Source: Lancefieldella parvula
GTDB taxonomy: Bacteria; Actinomycetota; Coriobacteriia; Coriobacteriales; Atopobiaceae
Direction of reading: 5' to 3'
NCBI GenBank assembly: GCA_023300185.1
Contig: CP097092.1
Location: 1,364,001-1,428,000, forward strand
Length of the DNA stretch: 64,000 nt
Positions 1 through 9,559 of this stretch are shown here, piece after piece. How positions within the stretch are numbered: the stretch's first letter is position 1; each line of letters begins with the position of its first letter. A program made the position numbers and the translations under genes. A model generated the notes under the pieces. It made no database searches, had not been told where the DNA came from, and was given only the letters and a program-made list of their open reading frames with translations.

Positions 1-559
1 GGAAACGAGTAGTAACCTCAGAAACGCCGAAGATCGAAACCTTAGGAAGGTTGCGGAAAGAGAGGTAAGTGTTGACGTCGTCGTCTGGGACGATGACGGT
101 AACGCGCTTACCCTCAATACCGAGGTTCTGAAGTGCAGCCTTTGCCTGCTTGGTGGAAGGCTGAGCAAACTCGAGAGAGTCAACGAGGACAAGCTCGGAG
201 TCTGCAACCTTGCCGGAGAGGACGGACCTCATAGCAAGCTTGACCATCTTGTTGTTAATACGACGTGCGTGGGAACGAGGGGTAGGTCCAAAGATGACGC
301 CACCACCAGTCCACTGACCAGCACGAATAGAACCCTGGCGAGCACGACCAGTACCCTTCTGACGGTAAGGCTTAACGCCACCGCCGGATACCTCGTGACG
401 GTTCTTTGTAGAGTGGGTACCCTGACGTGCGGATGCGTCCTGGCAGACTACAACCTGGTGCACAACAGGGATGTTTGGCTCAATGCCATAGACGTCAGAG
501 GAGAGCTCGGCGTCGCCGACCTTCTTTCCCTCTACGTTCTTAATCTCATACTTGGACAT
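1..559 (-). CDS. rplD: 50S ribosomal protein L4 (partial, C-terminus beyond window)
   Basis: Reading leftward from an ATG at 559 the frame stays open to the window edge, giving 186 residues of a protein that is usually about 205 long, so only the C-terminus is missing. The sequence has the L4 hallmarks: an N-terminal globular part, then the basic loop with KPYRQKGTGRARQGS and GGGVIFGPTPR that reaches into the exit tunnel. A GGAGACA Shine-Dalgarno lies just upstream. It follows rplC by 40 bases on the same strand, the usual S10-operon order. In other bacteria L4 also has extraribosomal autoregulatory roles; nothing here tests that. Confidence 0.97.
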   Translation of the reverse strand, partial: MSKYEIKNVEGKKVGDAELSSDVYGIEPNIPVVHQVVVCQDASARQGTHSTKNRHEVSGGGVKPYRQKGTGRARQGSIRAGQWTGGGVIFGPTPRSHARRINNKMVKLAMRSVLSGKVADSELVLVDSLEFAQPSTKQAKAALQNLGIEGKRVTVIVPDDDVNTYLSFRNLPKVSIFGVSEVTTRF

Positions 560-598
560 GTTGTCTCCTTGTTAGCCTAAGTGTTTGCCTAAAGGCCC

Positions 599-1219
599 TT
601 AGGCCATGCGGACCTGGACGAGGGCATTCTTGCCGCCAGGAACAGCACCCTTGATAAGCATGAGGTTCTGCTCAGCATCAACGCGGACAAGCTTAAGGTT
701 CTTGACCGTAACGCGCTCTGCGCCCATGTGACCATACATGTGAAGGCCCTTACGAACGCGTGCAGGGTATGCGCACTGACCAATGGAACCTGGACGACGC
801 TGGTTACGAGAACCGTGAGTCATTGGACCGCGAGAGAAGTTCCAGCGCTTAACGGTACCCTGGAAACCCTTACCCTTAGAAGTGCCTGTTACGTCAACAG
901 CGGTGACCTCAGAGAAGTCAGCAACTGTGACAACATCGCCGGTCTTGTGCTCAGAAGCATCCTCAACGCGGACCTCGCGGAGGTAACGCATTGGCTCGAC
1001 GCCCTGTGCCTTGAAGTGACCAGCCATTGGCTTGTTGACATGCTTCTCGGAGATGTCGCCGAAGCCAATCTGTACGGCATTGTAGCCGTCCGTCTCAACA
1101 GTCTTTACCTGTGAAACGGTGCAGGGGCCAGCAAGAACGACGGTAACAGGAACGACGTTGTCGTTCTCGTCCCATACCTGGGTCATGCCCAGCTTGCGGC
1201 CGAGGATGGTATTAACCAT
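599..1219 (-). CDS. rplC: 50S ribosomal protein L3
   Basis: A 206-residue L3, a primary assembly protein near the peptidyl transferase centre. It starts MVNTILGRKLGMTQVW and has the central SKGKGFQG and RGPMTHGSRNQRRPGS loop that contacts 23S rRNA. An upstream in-frame start would add 23 residues, but the ATG at 1219 is preceded by TAGGAAAGAG and matches the family N-terminus. It is the first gene of the S10-operon segment here. The usual leader gene rpsJ is not directly upstream but 1.4 kb away, beyond a phosphatase gene. Confidence 0.97.
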   Translation of the reverse strand: MVNTILGRKLGMTQVWDENDNVVPVTVVLAGPCTVSQVKTVETDGYNAVQIGFGDISEKHVNKPMAGHFKAQGVEPMRYLREVRVEDASEHKTGDVVTVADFSEVTAVDVTGTSKGKGFQGTVKRWNFSRGPMTHGSRNQRRPGSIGQCAYPARVRKGLHMYGHMGAERVTVKNLKLVRVDAEQNLMLIKGAVPGGKNALVQVRMA

Positions 1220-1598
1220 GCTCTTTCCTAACCTTCGGTGGTCATGGGACCTTGAGAGCACATCGGGTACTCTTCCCCAGCGGACCACGTCCTGTACATA
1301 CTGCCTTTAGACATAATTGTCCTGTTTGAGCAGCCCGTCTACTTTACACTCATTTTTGACAAGAAACAAGCCTAAAATCTCTAAAAGATGAACGCTTTGT
1401 GAAGAGCGTTTGATACCTTCTAGCTGCGAGATCTTTCTTCTCGCCTATTTTGCGAGGTCAAACCGCTGACCCGGGCGTATCCATTGGCAAGAAACCCAAG
1501 GAATTTTGAAAAGTTTTTTCAAAAATTTTGTAAAAACAATCCGCTATAACAACTTTTCCAAAATCAGGCTGCCAAGACTAAGCAGCTAAGGCTAGGCA
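1220..1598. other. Intergenic stretch between rplC and phosphatase gene
   Basis: No credible gene. It holds the candidate rplC promoter, one TTCTCGCC core (about 1437) and, at 1567-1615, a short region in which CTAAG/CAGC/GGC words repeat imperfectly and GGCTGCC and GGCAGCC face each other. The last part overlaps the 3' end of the phosphatase gene. Confidence 0.6.
1341..1369 (-). promoter_or_regulatory. Candidate promoter for rplC operon
   Basis: On the minus strand TTGTTT (1369-1364) is followed after exactly 17 bases by TAAAGT (1346-1341), about 120 bases before the rplC start. The same -10 hexamer is used by the much stronger rpsL promoter in this window. rplC needs its own promoter because rpsJ is followed by a terminator. 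This is an inference from sequence; the long leader could hold autoregulatory structure. Confidence 0.4.
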
Positions 1599-1599
1599 A

Positions 1600-2157
1600 C
1601 TAAGACCAGGCAGCCAAAAGTTTCTTGAGCAATACTTCGCAACCCTCAGTGACATCCTCATACGTCAGATCAAAATTTCCTGAATACCATGGATCCACAA
1701 TATCACGAGGCTTCTCTGTCCAATCAAGGAGTAGCGAAACCTTTCCAAGCGAATCATCCTTAAGTATGCGCATCATGTTGCGCAGGTTATTATGGTCCAT
1801 GCCTATGAGGTAATCAAAGTTATCGTAATCTGCACGAGTCATCTGCCTCGCACGATGGTTGCCGCAACGAATCCCCTCTTGCTGAAGCTTGCGTCGCGTA
1901 CGAGGGTCAACAGGGTTACCAATCTCTTCAGTTGAGGTTGCTGCTGAGTCGATGACAAATGAGTCTGCCAGACCGTTTTTCTCGACAAGGTCCTGCATGA
2001 CGTACTGTGCCATTGTTGACCTACAGATATTTCCGTGGCAGACGAAGAGTATTTTTATCATGCGGGAGTAATTTGGGCGAGCGTTTACCGAGCAGTCGGT
2101 GTTTAGCTGGCTACTTGCATTCTTCTGACCACTTATGTTCTGCGAGCTTTCCTTCAT
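1600..2157 (-). CDS. Low-molecular-weight protein tyrosine phosphatase
   Basis: Class II Cys phosphatase fold: the P-loop VCHGNICRS gives the C-x5-R signature with Cys about residue 40, and DPWY near the C-terminus supplies the general-acid Asp. Such enzymes dephosphorylate protein tyrosine (or arginine) phosphate. The start is chosen at the ATG at 2157, which has AGGAG five bases upstream and gives 185 residues. The family-typical start is the internal ATG at 2061 (MIKILFVC), which lacks a Shine-Dalgarno, so there may be a 32-residue polar N-terminal extension. The gene sits alone between rpsJ and rplC, an unusual place, and has no kinase or exopolysaccharide partner nearby. Confidence 0.85.
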   Translation of the reverse strand: MKESSQNISGQKNASSQLNTDCSVNARPNYSRMIKILFVCHGNICRSTMAQYVMQDLVEKNGLADSFVIDSAATSTEEIGNPVDPRTRRKLQQEGIRCGNHRARQMTRADYDNFDYLIGMDHNNLRNMMRILKDDSLGKVSLLLDWTEKPRDIVDPWYSGNFDLTYEDVTEGCEVLLKKLLAAWS

Positions 2158-2246
2158 CTCTTCTCCTGTGCGCTGTAAAAGTATTCGCTTCCCTATTCTA
2201 CGGGTTTCTCGCCAAGTGCAGATGTGAGTTACGTCTAGAAAAGTCT

Positions 2247-2364
2247 GCCTGAAAAGTACAAAGAATCTGTATTTCCGCCACCGATTCTTTAACAAAATCA
2301 GGCAAATCCACAGATTCTTTGATGTATTTAGGCAAAATTTACAGATTCTTTGAAGAAATCAGGC
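2247..2364 (+). repeat. Modular repeat, type A, copy 1 (118 bp)
   Basis: Begins GCCTGAAAAGTACAAAGAAT and ends GAAATCAGGC. It contains one inverted unit (AAAGAATCTGT) followed by three direct units, each with a GATTCTTTG core and a TCAGGC or TTAGGC tail, at about 30 base spacing. It has the same length and orientation as the copies at 19165, 26243 and 59264. It lies 3' of rpsJ and just upstream of the phosphatase gene. Confidence 0.9.
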
Positions 2365-2560
2365 GCACGTCAGGCTCGCGCCGCCCACCTGGCGAGAAAC
2401 CCGTCCACTTCCAGCATATGCGCACAAGAAAACCTGGTACCCACACGAAGTGGATACCGGGCGGAAGGCGCGTTGTGCAGCTAGCGCGGTCGTGACGCGT
2501 GTGGTGCGCGAGTCGCAGCTCGTACGTGGTCCTTCGCACGTGGTTCAACGCCATCCACGC

Positions 2561-2595
2561 AAAAACCCTCCCGCGCAAAGATGCGCAGGAGGGTT
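2561..2595 (-). terminator. Rho-independent terminator after rpsJ
   Basis: On the minus strand a stem of AAACCCTCC with a GCGC extension pairs with its complement around a short loop and is followed by a T tract (AAAAA at 2561-2565 on the plus strand). It closes the rpsL-rpsG-fusA-rpsJ transcript, so rplC needs a separate promoter. Confidence 0.85.
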
Positions 2596-2619
2596 TGCAC
2601 GTTGGATTAAGCCGTATGT

Positions 2620-2928
2620 TTAGAGCTTGATCTCGATATCGACACCAGCTGGAAGGTCGAGACGCATAAGCGAATCAACGGTAGAAGCGCTAGGGTCGAG
2701 AATATCGATGAGACGCTTGTGAGTGCGCATCTCAAACTGATCACGGGAATCCTTATCCTTGTGTGGGGAGCGGATAACCGTGTAAAGGTTACGCTCGGTT
2801 GGCAGAGGGATAGGACCGGAAACACGCGCACCTGTCTTCTGTGCGGTGTCAACAATCAGCTTAGCGGACTGATCAATGACCTCGTGATCATAGCCCTTGA
2901 GGCGAATCCTGATCTTCTGGCTTGACAC
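2620..2928 (-). CDS. rpsJ: 30S ribosomal protein S10
   Basis: S10 (NusE) of the 30S head and of the antitermination complex; it contains [12 protein letters not shown], the loop [21 protein letters not shown] and a [12 protein letters not shown] end. An ATG start five codons upstream is possible, but that codon itself forms part of a perfect GGAGGT Shine-Dalgarno placed seven bases before a GTG at 2928. The GTG start gives 102 residues, the family length. It follows fusA by about 40 bases and is the last gene of the str operon here, instead of leading the S10 operon. Confidence 0.96.
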   Translation of the reverse strand: MSSQKIRIRLKGYDHEVIDQSAKLIVDTAQKTGARVSGPIPLPTERNLYTVIRSPHKDKDSRDQFEMRTHKRLIDILDPSASTVDSLMRLDLPAGVDIEIKL

Positions 2929-2971
2929 TTTGGGTACCTCCATACATGAGCTAGAGCTCGTGGTCGTTTAC

Positions 2972-5068
2972 TTAGGATGCAGAGCCGCCGTTTTTGGCGA
3001 CAATCTCTTCGCGTACAGCGTTAGGAACGGGCTCGTAAGAATCGAACTGCATGGTGTAGCTCGCACGGCCCTGGGTCTGGGAACGAAGGTCGGTTGCATA
3101 ACCGAACATCTCACCAAGAGGCACCTTAGCGCGGATGACCTTGGCGTCCATACGATCGTCCATACCCTCAATCTTGCCACGACGGGAAGAAAGGTTGCCC
3201 ATAACGTCGCCCATGTACTGCTCAGGTGTCTCAACCTCAACAGACTCAACAGGCTCGAGAAGGACTGGGTTGGACTTCTTAAGAGCATCCTTAATTGCCA
3301 TAGAACCAGCAATCTTAAATGCTGCCTCAGAGGAGTCGACCTCGTGGTAAGAACCGTCAACAAGAGTGACCTTGATGTCGACTACTGGGTAACCAGCAAT
3401 AACGCCGTTCTCAAGAGCCTCACGAATGCCCTTATCGATAGATGGGATGTACTCCTTAGGAATAACACCACCGACGATAGCGTTGACAAACTCGTAACCC
3501 TTGCCCTCTTCCTGTGGCTCAAGGTCGATGACTGCGTGGCCATACTGACCCTTACCACCGGACTGACGGACAAACTTGCCCTCAGCGTGGCTTACTGCCT
3601 TACCAGCAGTCTCGCGGTAAGCAACCTGTGGCTTACCAACGTTGCAGTCAACCTTAAACTCACGACGGAGACGGTCAACAATAATCTCAAGGTGAAGCTC
3701 GCCCATACCAGCAATGATGGTCTGGCCGGTCTCGTGATCAGTGTGAACCTGGAAGGTTGGGTCCTCCTCAGCCAGCTTAGCAAGGCCGATGGACATCTTC
3801 TCCTGCTCAGCCTTGGTCTTAGGCTCAACAGCAACGTCGATAACAGGATCTGCGAAGCTGATGGACTCAAGGATGATTGGGTTCTTCTCGTCACAAAGGG
3901 TGTCACCAGTAGTGGTGTTCTTCAGACCAACGCATGCAACGATGTCGCCTGCGGAGCACTCGTCACGATCAACACGGTCGTTTGCGTTCATCTCAAGGAT
4001 GCGGCCAAAGCGCTCACGGTTGTCCTTGACGGAGTTGTAGACGTAAGAACCTGCCTCAGCCTGACCAGAGTAAACACGAATGTAGGTAAGCTTACCAACA
4101 TAAGGGTCAGTCATGATCTTGAATGCAAGAGCGGAGAATGGCTCTTTAACGTCTGCGTGACGGACAGCCTCATCACCCTTAGGAGTGACGCCATCAATCT
4201 CTGGAACGTCAAGAGGGCTTGGAAGGAAGTCGATGACTGCGTCCAGAAGCTCCTGGATACCCTTGTTCTTGTAAGCGGAACCAACAAAGACAGGGTTAAT
4301 CTGACCAGCAAGAACGCCAGCACGAAGAGCACCCTTAAGGGTCTCAACGTCAACCTCTTCACCCTCGAGAACAGCCATCATGACGTCCTCAGAGAAGTCA
4401 GAAGCTGCCTCAAGAAGCTCTTCACGCTTCTCAGCTGCAATCTCTACAAACTCTGCAGGAATCTCATCGAGTGGCTCAGGGTAAATCATGCCCTTAGCAT
4501 CCTCTTTGAAGTCCCATGCAGTGTTGGTGACAAGGTCGATAAGACCCCAGAAGTTGGACTCAGCGCCCATTGGGACCTGAGCTGCAATTGCGTTTGCGCC
4601 AAGGCGGTCACGCATGGTCTGGATTGCACGGAAGAAGTCTGCGCCTACGCGGTCAAACTTGTTGATGAATGCAATACGAGGTACGCCGTACTTGGTTGCC
4701 TGACGCCAAACAGTCTCGGACTGTGGCTGAACGCCTGCAACTGCGTCGAAGACTGCAACTGCGCCGTCCAGAACACGAAGGGAACGCTCAACCTCAGCGG
4801 TAAAGTCAACGTGGCCTGGGGTGTCGATGATCTGGATGACATGGTCTTTCCAGAAGCAAGTGGTAGCTGCGGAAGTAATGGTTACGCCGCGCTCCTGCTC
4901 CTGAACCATCCAGTCCATGGTTGCTGCACCGTCGTGGACCTCACCAATCTTGTGGGTCTTACCGGTGTAGTAAAGAATACGCTCCGTAGTGGTGGTCTTA
5001 CCAGCATCGATGTGAGCCATGATGCCGATGTTGCGGAGGTCTTTAAGATTGTACTTAGTCTTAGCCAT
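2972..5068 (-). CDS. fusA: Elongation factor G
   Basis: Full-length 698-residue translocase. G1 is AHIDAGKT (residues 18-25), followed by DTPGHVDF (G3) and NKFDR (G4), then domains II-V with the family end on the ribosome-contacting C-terminal domain. AGGAG precedes the ATG. It lies 25 bases after rpsG and before rpsJ; no tuf follows it, since the tuf gene is 19 kb away beside the tRNA cluster. Members of this family drive tRNA-mRNA translocation and, with RRF, ribosome recycling. Confidence 0.98.
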   Translation of the reverse strand: MAKTKYNLKDLRNIGIMAHIDAGKTTTTERILYYTGKTHKIGEVHDGAATMDWMVQEQERGVTITSAATTCFWKDHVIQIIDTPGHVDFTAEVERSLRVLDGAVAVFDAVAGVQPQSETVWRQATKYGVPRIAFINKFDRVGADFFRAIQTMRDRLGANAIAAQVPMGAESNFWGLIDLVTNTAWDFKEDAKGMIYPEPLDEIPAEFVEIAAEKREELLEAASDFSEDVMMAVLEGEEVDVETLKGALRAGVLAGQINPVFVGSAYKNKGIQELLDAVIDFLPSPLDVPEIDGVTPKGDEAVRHADVKEPFSALAFKIMTDPYVGKLTYIRVYSGQAEAGSYVYNSVKDNRERFGRILEMNANDRVDRDECSAGDIVACVGLKNTTTGDTLCDEKNPIILESISFADPVIDVAVEPKTKAEQEKMSIGLAKLAEEDPTFQVHTDHETGQTIIAGMGELHLEIIVDRLRREFKVDCNVGKPQVAYRETAGKAVSHAEGKFVRQSGGKGQYGHAVIDLEPQEEGKGYEFVNAIVGGVIPKEYIPSIDKGIREALENGVIAGYPVVDIKVTLVDGSYHEVDSSEAAFKIAGSMAIKDALKKSNPVLLEPVESVEVETPEQYMGDVMGNLSSRRGKIEGMDDRMDAKVIRAKVPLGEMFGYATDLRSQTQGRASYTMQFDSYEPVPNAVREEIVAKNGGSAS

Positions 5069-5092
5069 TTGTTTGCTACTCCTGAATTCCGA

Positions 5093-5563
5093 CTAGAAGC
5101 GGTAGTGGGAGAAGGCGCGGTTGGCCTCAGCCATCTTGTACAGGTCCTCGCGGCGCTTGACGGATGCACCTACGCCGTTAGTTGCGTCGATGATCTCGTT
5201 TGCAAGACGCTCTGCCATGGTCTTCTCTTTACGGCTACGGCTGAAAGTGACCATCCAGCGGATAGCAAGAGTAGTTGCACGGCGGGAGTTGACCTCCATT
5301 GGAACCTGGTAAGTAGCGCCACCAACACGCTTAGGCTTAACCTCGAGTGTTGGGCGAATGTTATCCATAGCCTTCTTGAAGACAGTGAGGGCATCCTCGC
5401 CAGTCTTCTCTGCGACGATGTCAAATGCACCGTAGACAATGCGCTCTGCGGTTGCTTTCTTGCCGTCGAGAAGGACCTTGTTAATGAGCTGGGTTACCAG
5501 ACGATTGTTGTAGACGGCGTCAGGCATAACCTCACGACGTACTGCTGCTGCGCGACGCGGCAT
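5093..5563 (-). CDS. rpsG: 30S ribosomal protein S7
   Basis: A 156-residue S7, the primary binder of the 16S rRNA 3' major domain. It starts [12 protein letters not shown] and contains the conserved [17 protein letters not shown] segment (here [13 protein letters not shown]), ending [17 protein letters not shown] precedes the ATG. It is separated by 38 bases from rpsL and 24 from fusA. In Escherichia coli S7 represses its own operon; the intercistronic sites were not evaluated here. Confidence 0.97.
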   Translation of the reverse strand: MPRRAAAVRREVMPDAVYNNRLVTQLINKVLLDGKKATAERIVYGAFDIVAEKTGEDALTVFKKAMDNIRPTLEVKPKRVGGATYQVPMEVNSRRATTLAIRWMVTFSRSRKEKTMAERLANEIIDATNGVGASVKRREDLYKMAEANRAFSHYRF

Positions 5564-5601
5564 ATTAATCTCCTAAGAACTAGTTCGAGTAGTGGACGTG
5601 A

Positions 5602-5973
5602 TTACTTAGCACGCTTAGTGCCGTAACGGGAACGGCCCTGAGCACGATTCTGAACTGCTGCGCAGTCGAATGCACCGCGAACAACCTTGTAACGAACACC
5701 AGGAAGGTCACGGACACGGCCGCCACGAACCAGAACAATGGAGTGCTCCTGGAGGTTGTGGCCCTCACCAGGAATGTAAGCGGTTACCTCAATGCCATTA
5801 ACAAGACGAACACGAGCAACCTTACGGAGTGCTGAGTTAGGCTTCTTTGGCGTAGTGGTGAAAACGCGGGTGCAAACACCACGCTTCTGTGGGTTGTGCT
5901 GAAGAGCGGCGTTCTTAGACTTTGACTTGACGCTCACGCGGCCCTTACGTACGAGCTGGTTAATAGTAGGCAA
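5602..5973 (-). CDS. rpsL: 30S ribosomal protein S12
   Basis: S12 at the decoding centre, 123 residues, starting [11 protein letters not shown] after the initiator and carrying the [16 protein letters not shown] and [13 protein letters not shown] loops (streptomycin-related residues reside there in the family). A longer open frame begins 57 bases upstream, but AAGGAG sits six bases before a TTG at 5973 that coincides exactly with the family N-terminus, so TTG is taken as the start. It is the first gene of the rpsL-rpsG-fusA-rpsJ operon, with a leader of about 80 bases. Confidence 0.96.
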   Translation of the reverse strand: MPTINQLVRKGRVSVKSKSKNAALQHNPQKRGVCTRVFTTTPKKPNSALRKVARVRLVNGIEVTAYIPGEGHNLQEHSIVLVRGGRVRDLPGVRYKVVRGAFDCAAVQNRAQGRSRYGTKRAK

Positions 5974-6062
5974 GATCTTCTCCTTCTTATACCTATCTAC
6001 CTGCAGTTTTACATATTCGAAAGGCGACACAGCACTGTCCCCTTGGAATTACGCAGGGAAGT

Positions 6063-6091
6063 ACTTTACGCTGATGAAAGCCACATGTCAA
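6063..6091 (-). promoter_or_regulatory. Promoter of the rpsL operon
   Basis: On the minus strand a consensus TTGACA (6091-6086) is followed after 17 bases by TAAAGT (6068-6063), about 90 bases before the rpsL start and after the end of hypA. It is the best sigma-70-type match in the window. It shows that the str operon starts here rather than reading on from the hyp genes. Confidence 0.75.
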
Positions 6092-6138
6092 CAAGCCACT
6101 GTGCCGGGCGTATCTATACTTCATAGAAAATACAAATG

Positions 6139-6483
6139 CTAGGTAGCCTCAATCTCAGCAAGCTCAATTTCTAAGCCTTGGATGAGTTCTGTTTTCTCGC
6201 TAGAACAATAAGGGCATGTACGACCATACGTTACCGTAGCGTATGTTTTATTGCACGATAAACACTGTGTTAGAGCAGGTACTTCTTCAATTTCTAGCTG
6301 AGCTCCGTGTAGCAGCTCCGTGCGATCAGCAGCCCAGCGCCAAACATCCAACAAATACGTTGGGACAACTCCAGATACCTCCCCTAGCTGCAACTTTACA
6401 CGTGCAACTGAAGTGAGGTTGTTCTGTTTTCCCAGATCCTCGACCATATCTATGAGGTAAAACGCAATTCCCAGCTCATGCAT
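6139..6483 (-). CDS. hypA: Hydrogenase maturation nickel metallochaperone HypA
   Basis: A 114-residue HypA. It begins MHELGIA with the N-terminal Met-His that ligates nickel, and has two CxxC knuckles (C74/C77 and C90/C93) forming the structural zinc site. HypA works with the GTPase HypB to deliver Ni2+ to NiFe-hydrogenase precursors or urease. It is the last gene of a four-gene unit with an ArsR-type sensor, hypB and a large Fe-S flavoprotein. No hydrogenase or urease subunit lies in this window, so the client enzyme is unknown from here. Confidence 0.93.
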   Translation of the reverse strand: MHELGIAFYLIDMVEDLGKQNNLTSVARVKLQLGEVSGVVPTYLLDVWRWAADRTELLHGAQLEIEEVPALTQCLSCNKTYATVTYGRTCPYCSSEKTELIQGLEIELAEIEAT

Positions 6484-6506
6484 GTCAGTTGATTTCTATG
6501 ATCACG

Positions 6507-9500
6507 TTAGCTTGAAATACCAGTACTACCCGCAGAAACGGGATTACCAAGCTCATCGGTTGTTACGTGTGACTGAGGCTTAGGAGTCTTTGTTTTTCTC
6601 GCGGGGTTTTTAATAATCTTTACCGCACGTTTTCCAACATACGAGAGAATCTTTCCTGCCTTATGCTCTGCGGCAACCATATCTGAACAGTGAGGATTGT
6701 CTCGGAACAGGTGAATTGCATCAAACTCACAGCGTGTAGTACAGAGACCACAACCAATACACTTATTTGCATCAACAATTGAAGCGCCGCACTTCAAGCA
6801 GCGAGCAGTCTCAATTCTGATTTGCTCCGGCGTAAAGGTATGGCTAGGGTCTGTCCAGTTGTGTCTAATGTTTTTGACCGTATCGCATGCGGGACGCTGA
6901 CGACCTGCGTGATCGTATCCACAAGACTCAACTGCTGCGTCAGATTTATCAAGCTCAACATAATGACGCTGGTCGCGGCCAATAGTCAAAGAAGAACCTT
7001 TCTGTACAAAACGATGTAATGAAACAGCAGCTTCATGACCTGCGGCAATAGCATCGATAACAAACCGAGGACCCGTGTACACGTCTCCACCCACAAAGAC
7101 ATCGGGCTGAGCAGTCTGATACGTCTGGGAATCAGCGCACGCAAGATTACCTCGCGTAAGCTCAACCGCCTGACCCTCCAAAAGACTTCCCCACTCAACG
7201 GTTTGTCCAATAGACAAGACCACTGCATCTGCCTCAAGATACATTGTTTGCTCGTCATCAAAACAAGGCGAGAAACGCTTGTCATTGTCAAAAACACGGG
7301 TACAACGCTTAAACATCACGCCGCAAACGTGTCCTTGCTCATCCGTGTCAATAAAAGCAGGTCCCCAACCATTCTTGATTGACACACCATCTTCCTGCGC
7401 TTCTGTGATTTCTTCTGGCAGTGCAGGCATCTCTTCTGGCTGCTCTAGGCACACCATAGTGACTGACTCTGAGCCACAACGAGCAGAGACTCGAGCCGCA
7501 TCAATGGCAACATTACCGCCGCCGATGACCACTGTCTTACCAGGTACTTCATGCAGAGGATGCTCGGTTACAAAATGCAAGAAGTCAACAGCAGAAATAA
7601 CACCATCTGCATCTTCTCCAGCAATATTGACTTTTCTGCCGCCCTGGCAACCAATGGCAACATAAAAGCCGATAAATCCTTGAGCGCGCAGTTCATCGAG
7701 AGTTATGTCTTTTCCTACCTCAACACCACAGCGAATCTCAACGCCCATTTCTTTAAGAACGTCAATCTCTGCGGCAACAACGTTTTTCTCGAGCTTGTAA
7801 GAAGGAATGCCATATACCATCATTCCACCAGGAAGGAGGTTCTTCTCAAAAACGACGGGATTGTAACCGCGCTCTGCCAGGTAATATGCACAGGACAGGC
7901 CGGCTGGACCTGCACCAATAATGGCAATTTTCTGATTGAATCGGCCTCTATTTGACGGGATAACTGGCTCTGGAATAAAGCGATGTTCTGCCTCTAGATC
8001 TTTTTGAGCAATGAATTTCTTAACGTCATCAATGGCTACTGCCTGGTCAATAGTTCCTCGCGTACACGCTGCCTCGCAACGTTTATTGCACACGCGGCCA
8101 CAAACAGCTGGGAATGGATTTTCTTTTTTGATCAGCTCAAGCGCATCTCGATAGCGACCTTCAGCTGCCATACGCAGATAACCCTGAACAGAAATATGTG
8201 CTGGACAAGCAACTTTACAAGGAGCAGTACCGGTATCGTGACACTCAATACGGTTGTTGTTCTTATAATTCCAATCCCAATCAGCCTCTCCCCAGAACTT
8301 ATCATCGGGAAGATCCTGCGTTGGGTAAGAGATTTTGCCCATCCTAGTAGGAAGCTTCTGACCTAATTGAGGAGCTCCAGCTGGACAAACTTCAACGCAT
8401 CCGCCACAAGCAACACATTTTTCTTCATCAACGTGAGCTACAAAAGCAGAGCGAGACAAATTAGGTGTATTAAACAGCTGAGAAGTTCTGAGTGCATAGC
8501 AAACATTTACGTTGCAGTTACAAATAGCAAAGATCTTATCTTCACCGTCAATGTTGGTAATCTGATGAACAAAACCGTTTTTCTCGGCCTTTGTACAGAT
8601 ATCGATAACCTCGTCGTAGGTGATGTAGTGGCCTTTTCCTGTCTCTACGCAGTAATCAGCCATGTCTCCAATGGCAAGACACCAATCTTCTGGATCGTCA
8701 GCACAGCCGTCGCCACGAACTCGCTCAGCAAGGCGACAAGAACAGGGAGTAGCAGCATATCTATCGTATTTCTTGAGCCAATGCGAAATATGCTCGACAG
8801 TAACTGTGTGATTTACCTGCTCAATGGATCGTTCAACAGGAATGACATGCATTCCAACGCCCGCGCCGCCTTCAGGAACTAACTTGGTGACATTTTTGAG
8901 CGGTAGATAGGTCATACGCTCAAACAAAGAACCCATCTCGGGATGTTCTTCGAGTTGACGCTCGTTCATCACGGTAAACTCTGCGGAGCCAGGAACAAAC
9001 ATAGGAAGAACATACTGCTTTTGCTTGCTCTTGTTTTCCCAGTTGTACTCAATCATGCCCTTTACAGACAGGGTGTCTAGGATAGGCTGAAGCTCCCCCT
9101 CAGTTTTTCCAGTACGCTTGCAAAGCTCCTCTAAGGTAACTGGCTGGCGAACCTTCATGTATTTGGTTACCGCAGCTTCTTCCTCAGTCATAATTGCTGC
9201 TATGCCCCAATATTCTGGGTCATCTTTTACAATTTTGTGACCAAGGCGACTCGTAATTTTTTGAACTTCATCTCTTACAAGAGGCTTAAATTGCTCAGAA
9301 GAAGCTGGTCCAGGCTCATTTGGATCTACAGTTTTGTAATGAACTACCTCGTCATTTTCAGTAATGTGATTTTGAGCGAGTATGCGAGTAGGACCGCCAG
9401 CAGGGTTAGTAGTTGGCAATACATTTCTGCGTGCAATTTCTTCATCAGTAAGACTGCCACGCATGGCATTTTGACCTTTTGGAGTCTTACGTGCTGGTAC

Positions 9501-9512
9501 TTCCTCTGCCAT
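6507..9512 (-). CDS. Fe-S flavoprotein oxidoreductase, glutamate synthase small-chain-like
   Basis: A 1001-residue multidomain redox protein. Residues 120-165 look like a winged-helix segment (EELCKRTGKTEGELQPILDT). A Cys-rich part follows with TPCSCR, a CNCNVNVC cluster and a ferredoxin motif CVACGGCVEVCPAG. Next is the GltD-type N-terminal Fe-S domain (CKVACPAHI, CGRVCNKRCEAAC), an FAD Rossmann site (IIGAGPAGLSCAYYLAERG), an NAD(P)H site (VIGGGNVAIDAARVSAR) and a C-terminal CIGCGLCTTRCEF. The layout fits NAD(P)H-to-ferredoxin or partner-subunit electron transfer. AGGAGAGG precedes the ATG. Position between hypB and hypA suggests a link to a nickel enzyme; the substrate is not known. Confidence 0.85.
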   Translation of the reverse strand: MAEEVPARKTPKGQNAMRGSLTDEEIARRNVLPTTNPAGGPTRILAQNHITENDEVVHYKTVDPNEPGPASSEQFKPLVRDEVQKITSRLGHKIVKDDPEYWGIAAIMTEEEAAVTKYMKVRQPVTLEELCKRTGKTEGELQPILDTLSVKGMIEYNWENKSKQKQYVLPMFVPGSAEFTVMNERQLEEHPEMGSLFERMTYLPLKNVTKLVPEGGAGVGMHVIPVERSIEQVNHTVTVEHISHWLKKYDRYAATPCSCRLAERVRGDGCADDPEDWCLAIGDMADYCVETGKGHYITYDEVIDICTKAEKNGFVHQITNIDGEDKIFAICNCNVNVCYALRTSQLFNTPNLSRSAFVAHVDEEKCVACGGCVEVCPAGAPQLGQKLPTRMGKISYPTQDLPDDKFWGEADWDWNYKNNNRIECHDTGTAPCKVACPAHISVQGYLRMAAEGRYRDALELIKKENPFPAVCGRVCNKRCEAACTRGTIDQAVAIDDVKKFIAQKDLEAEHRFIPEPVIPSNRGRFNQKIAIIGAGPAGLSCAYYLAERGYNPVVFEKNLLPGGMMVYGIPSYKLEKNVVAAEIDVLKEMGVEIRCGVEVGKDITLDELRAQGFIGFYVAIGCQGGRKVNIAGEDADGVISAVDFLHFVTEHPLHEVPGKTVVIGGGNVAIDAARVSARCGSESVTMVCLEQPEEMPALPEEITEAQEDGVSIKNGWGPAFIDTDEQGHVCGVMFKRCTRVFDNDKRFSPCFDDEQTMYLEADAVVLSIGQTVEWGSLLEGQAVELTRGNLACADSQTYQTAQPDVFVGGDVYTGPRFVIDAIAAGHEAAVSLHRFVQKGSSLTIGRDQRHYVELDKSDAAVESCGYDHAGRQRPACDTVKNIRHNWTDPSHTFTPEQIRIETARCLKCGASIVDANKCIGCGLCTTRCEFDAIHLFRDNPHCSDMVAAEHKAGKILSYVGKRAVKIIKNPARKTKTPKPQSHVTTDELGNPVSAGSTGISS

Positions 9513-9559
9513 GACCTCTCCTATCAGGCATAAGACATTCTTTAAGCGCTAGCCATTGG

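Larger units (their letters stand above)
2158..2619. other. Intergenic stretch between phosphatase gene and rpsJ
   Basis: Holds type-A repeat copy 1, two copies of the GGGTTTCTCGCC word in opposite orientation (about 2202 and 2390) and the rpsJ terminator. The open frames across it have no family-like features and are taken as non-coding. Confidence 0.6.

Noticed and set aside
2061..2157. Shorter phosphatase start at 2061
   Set aside because: It matches the family N-terminus but has no Shine-Dalgarno, whereas AGGAG stands before the ATG at 2157; kept as an alternative only.
2339..2578. A 79-codon minus-strand frame after rpsJ
   Set aside because: It overlaps the rpsJ terminator and GGGTTTCTCGCC word, with no start signal or family features.
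2897..5626. A 909-codon open frame antisense to fusA and rpsG (and similar long ones at 11453-14248, 15724-18330 and 23897-25087)
   Set aside because: They mirror highly expressed genes with strong codon bias, have biased composition (rich in Leu, Val, Asn, Thr), lack ribosome-binding sites and show no domain pattern.
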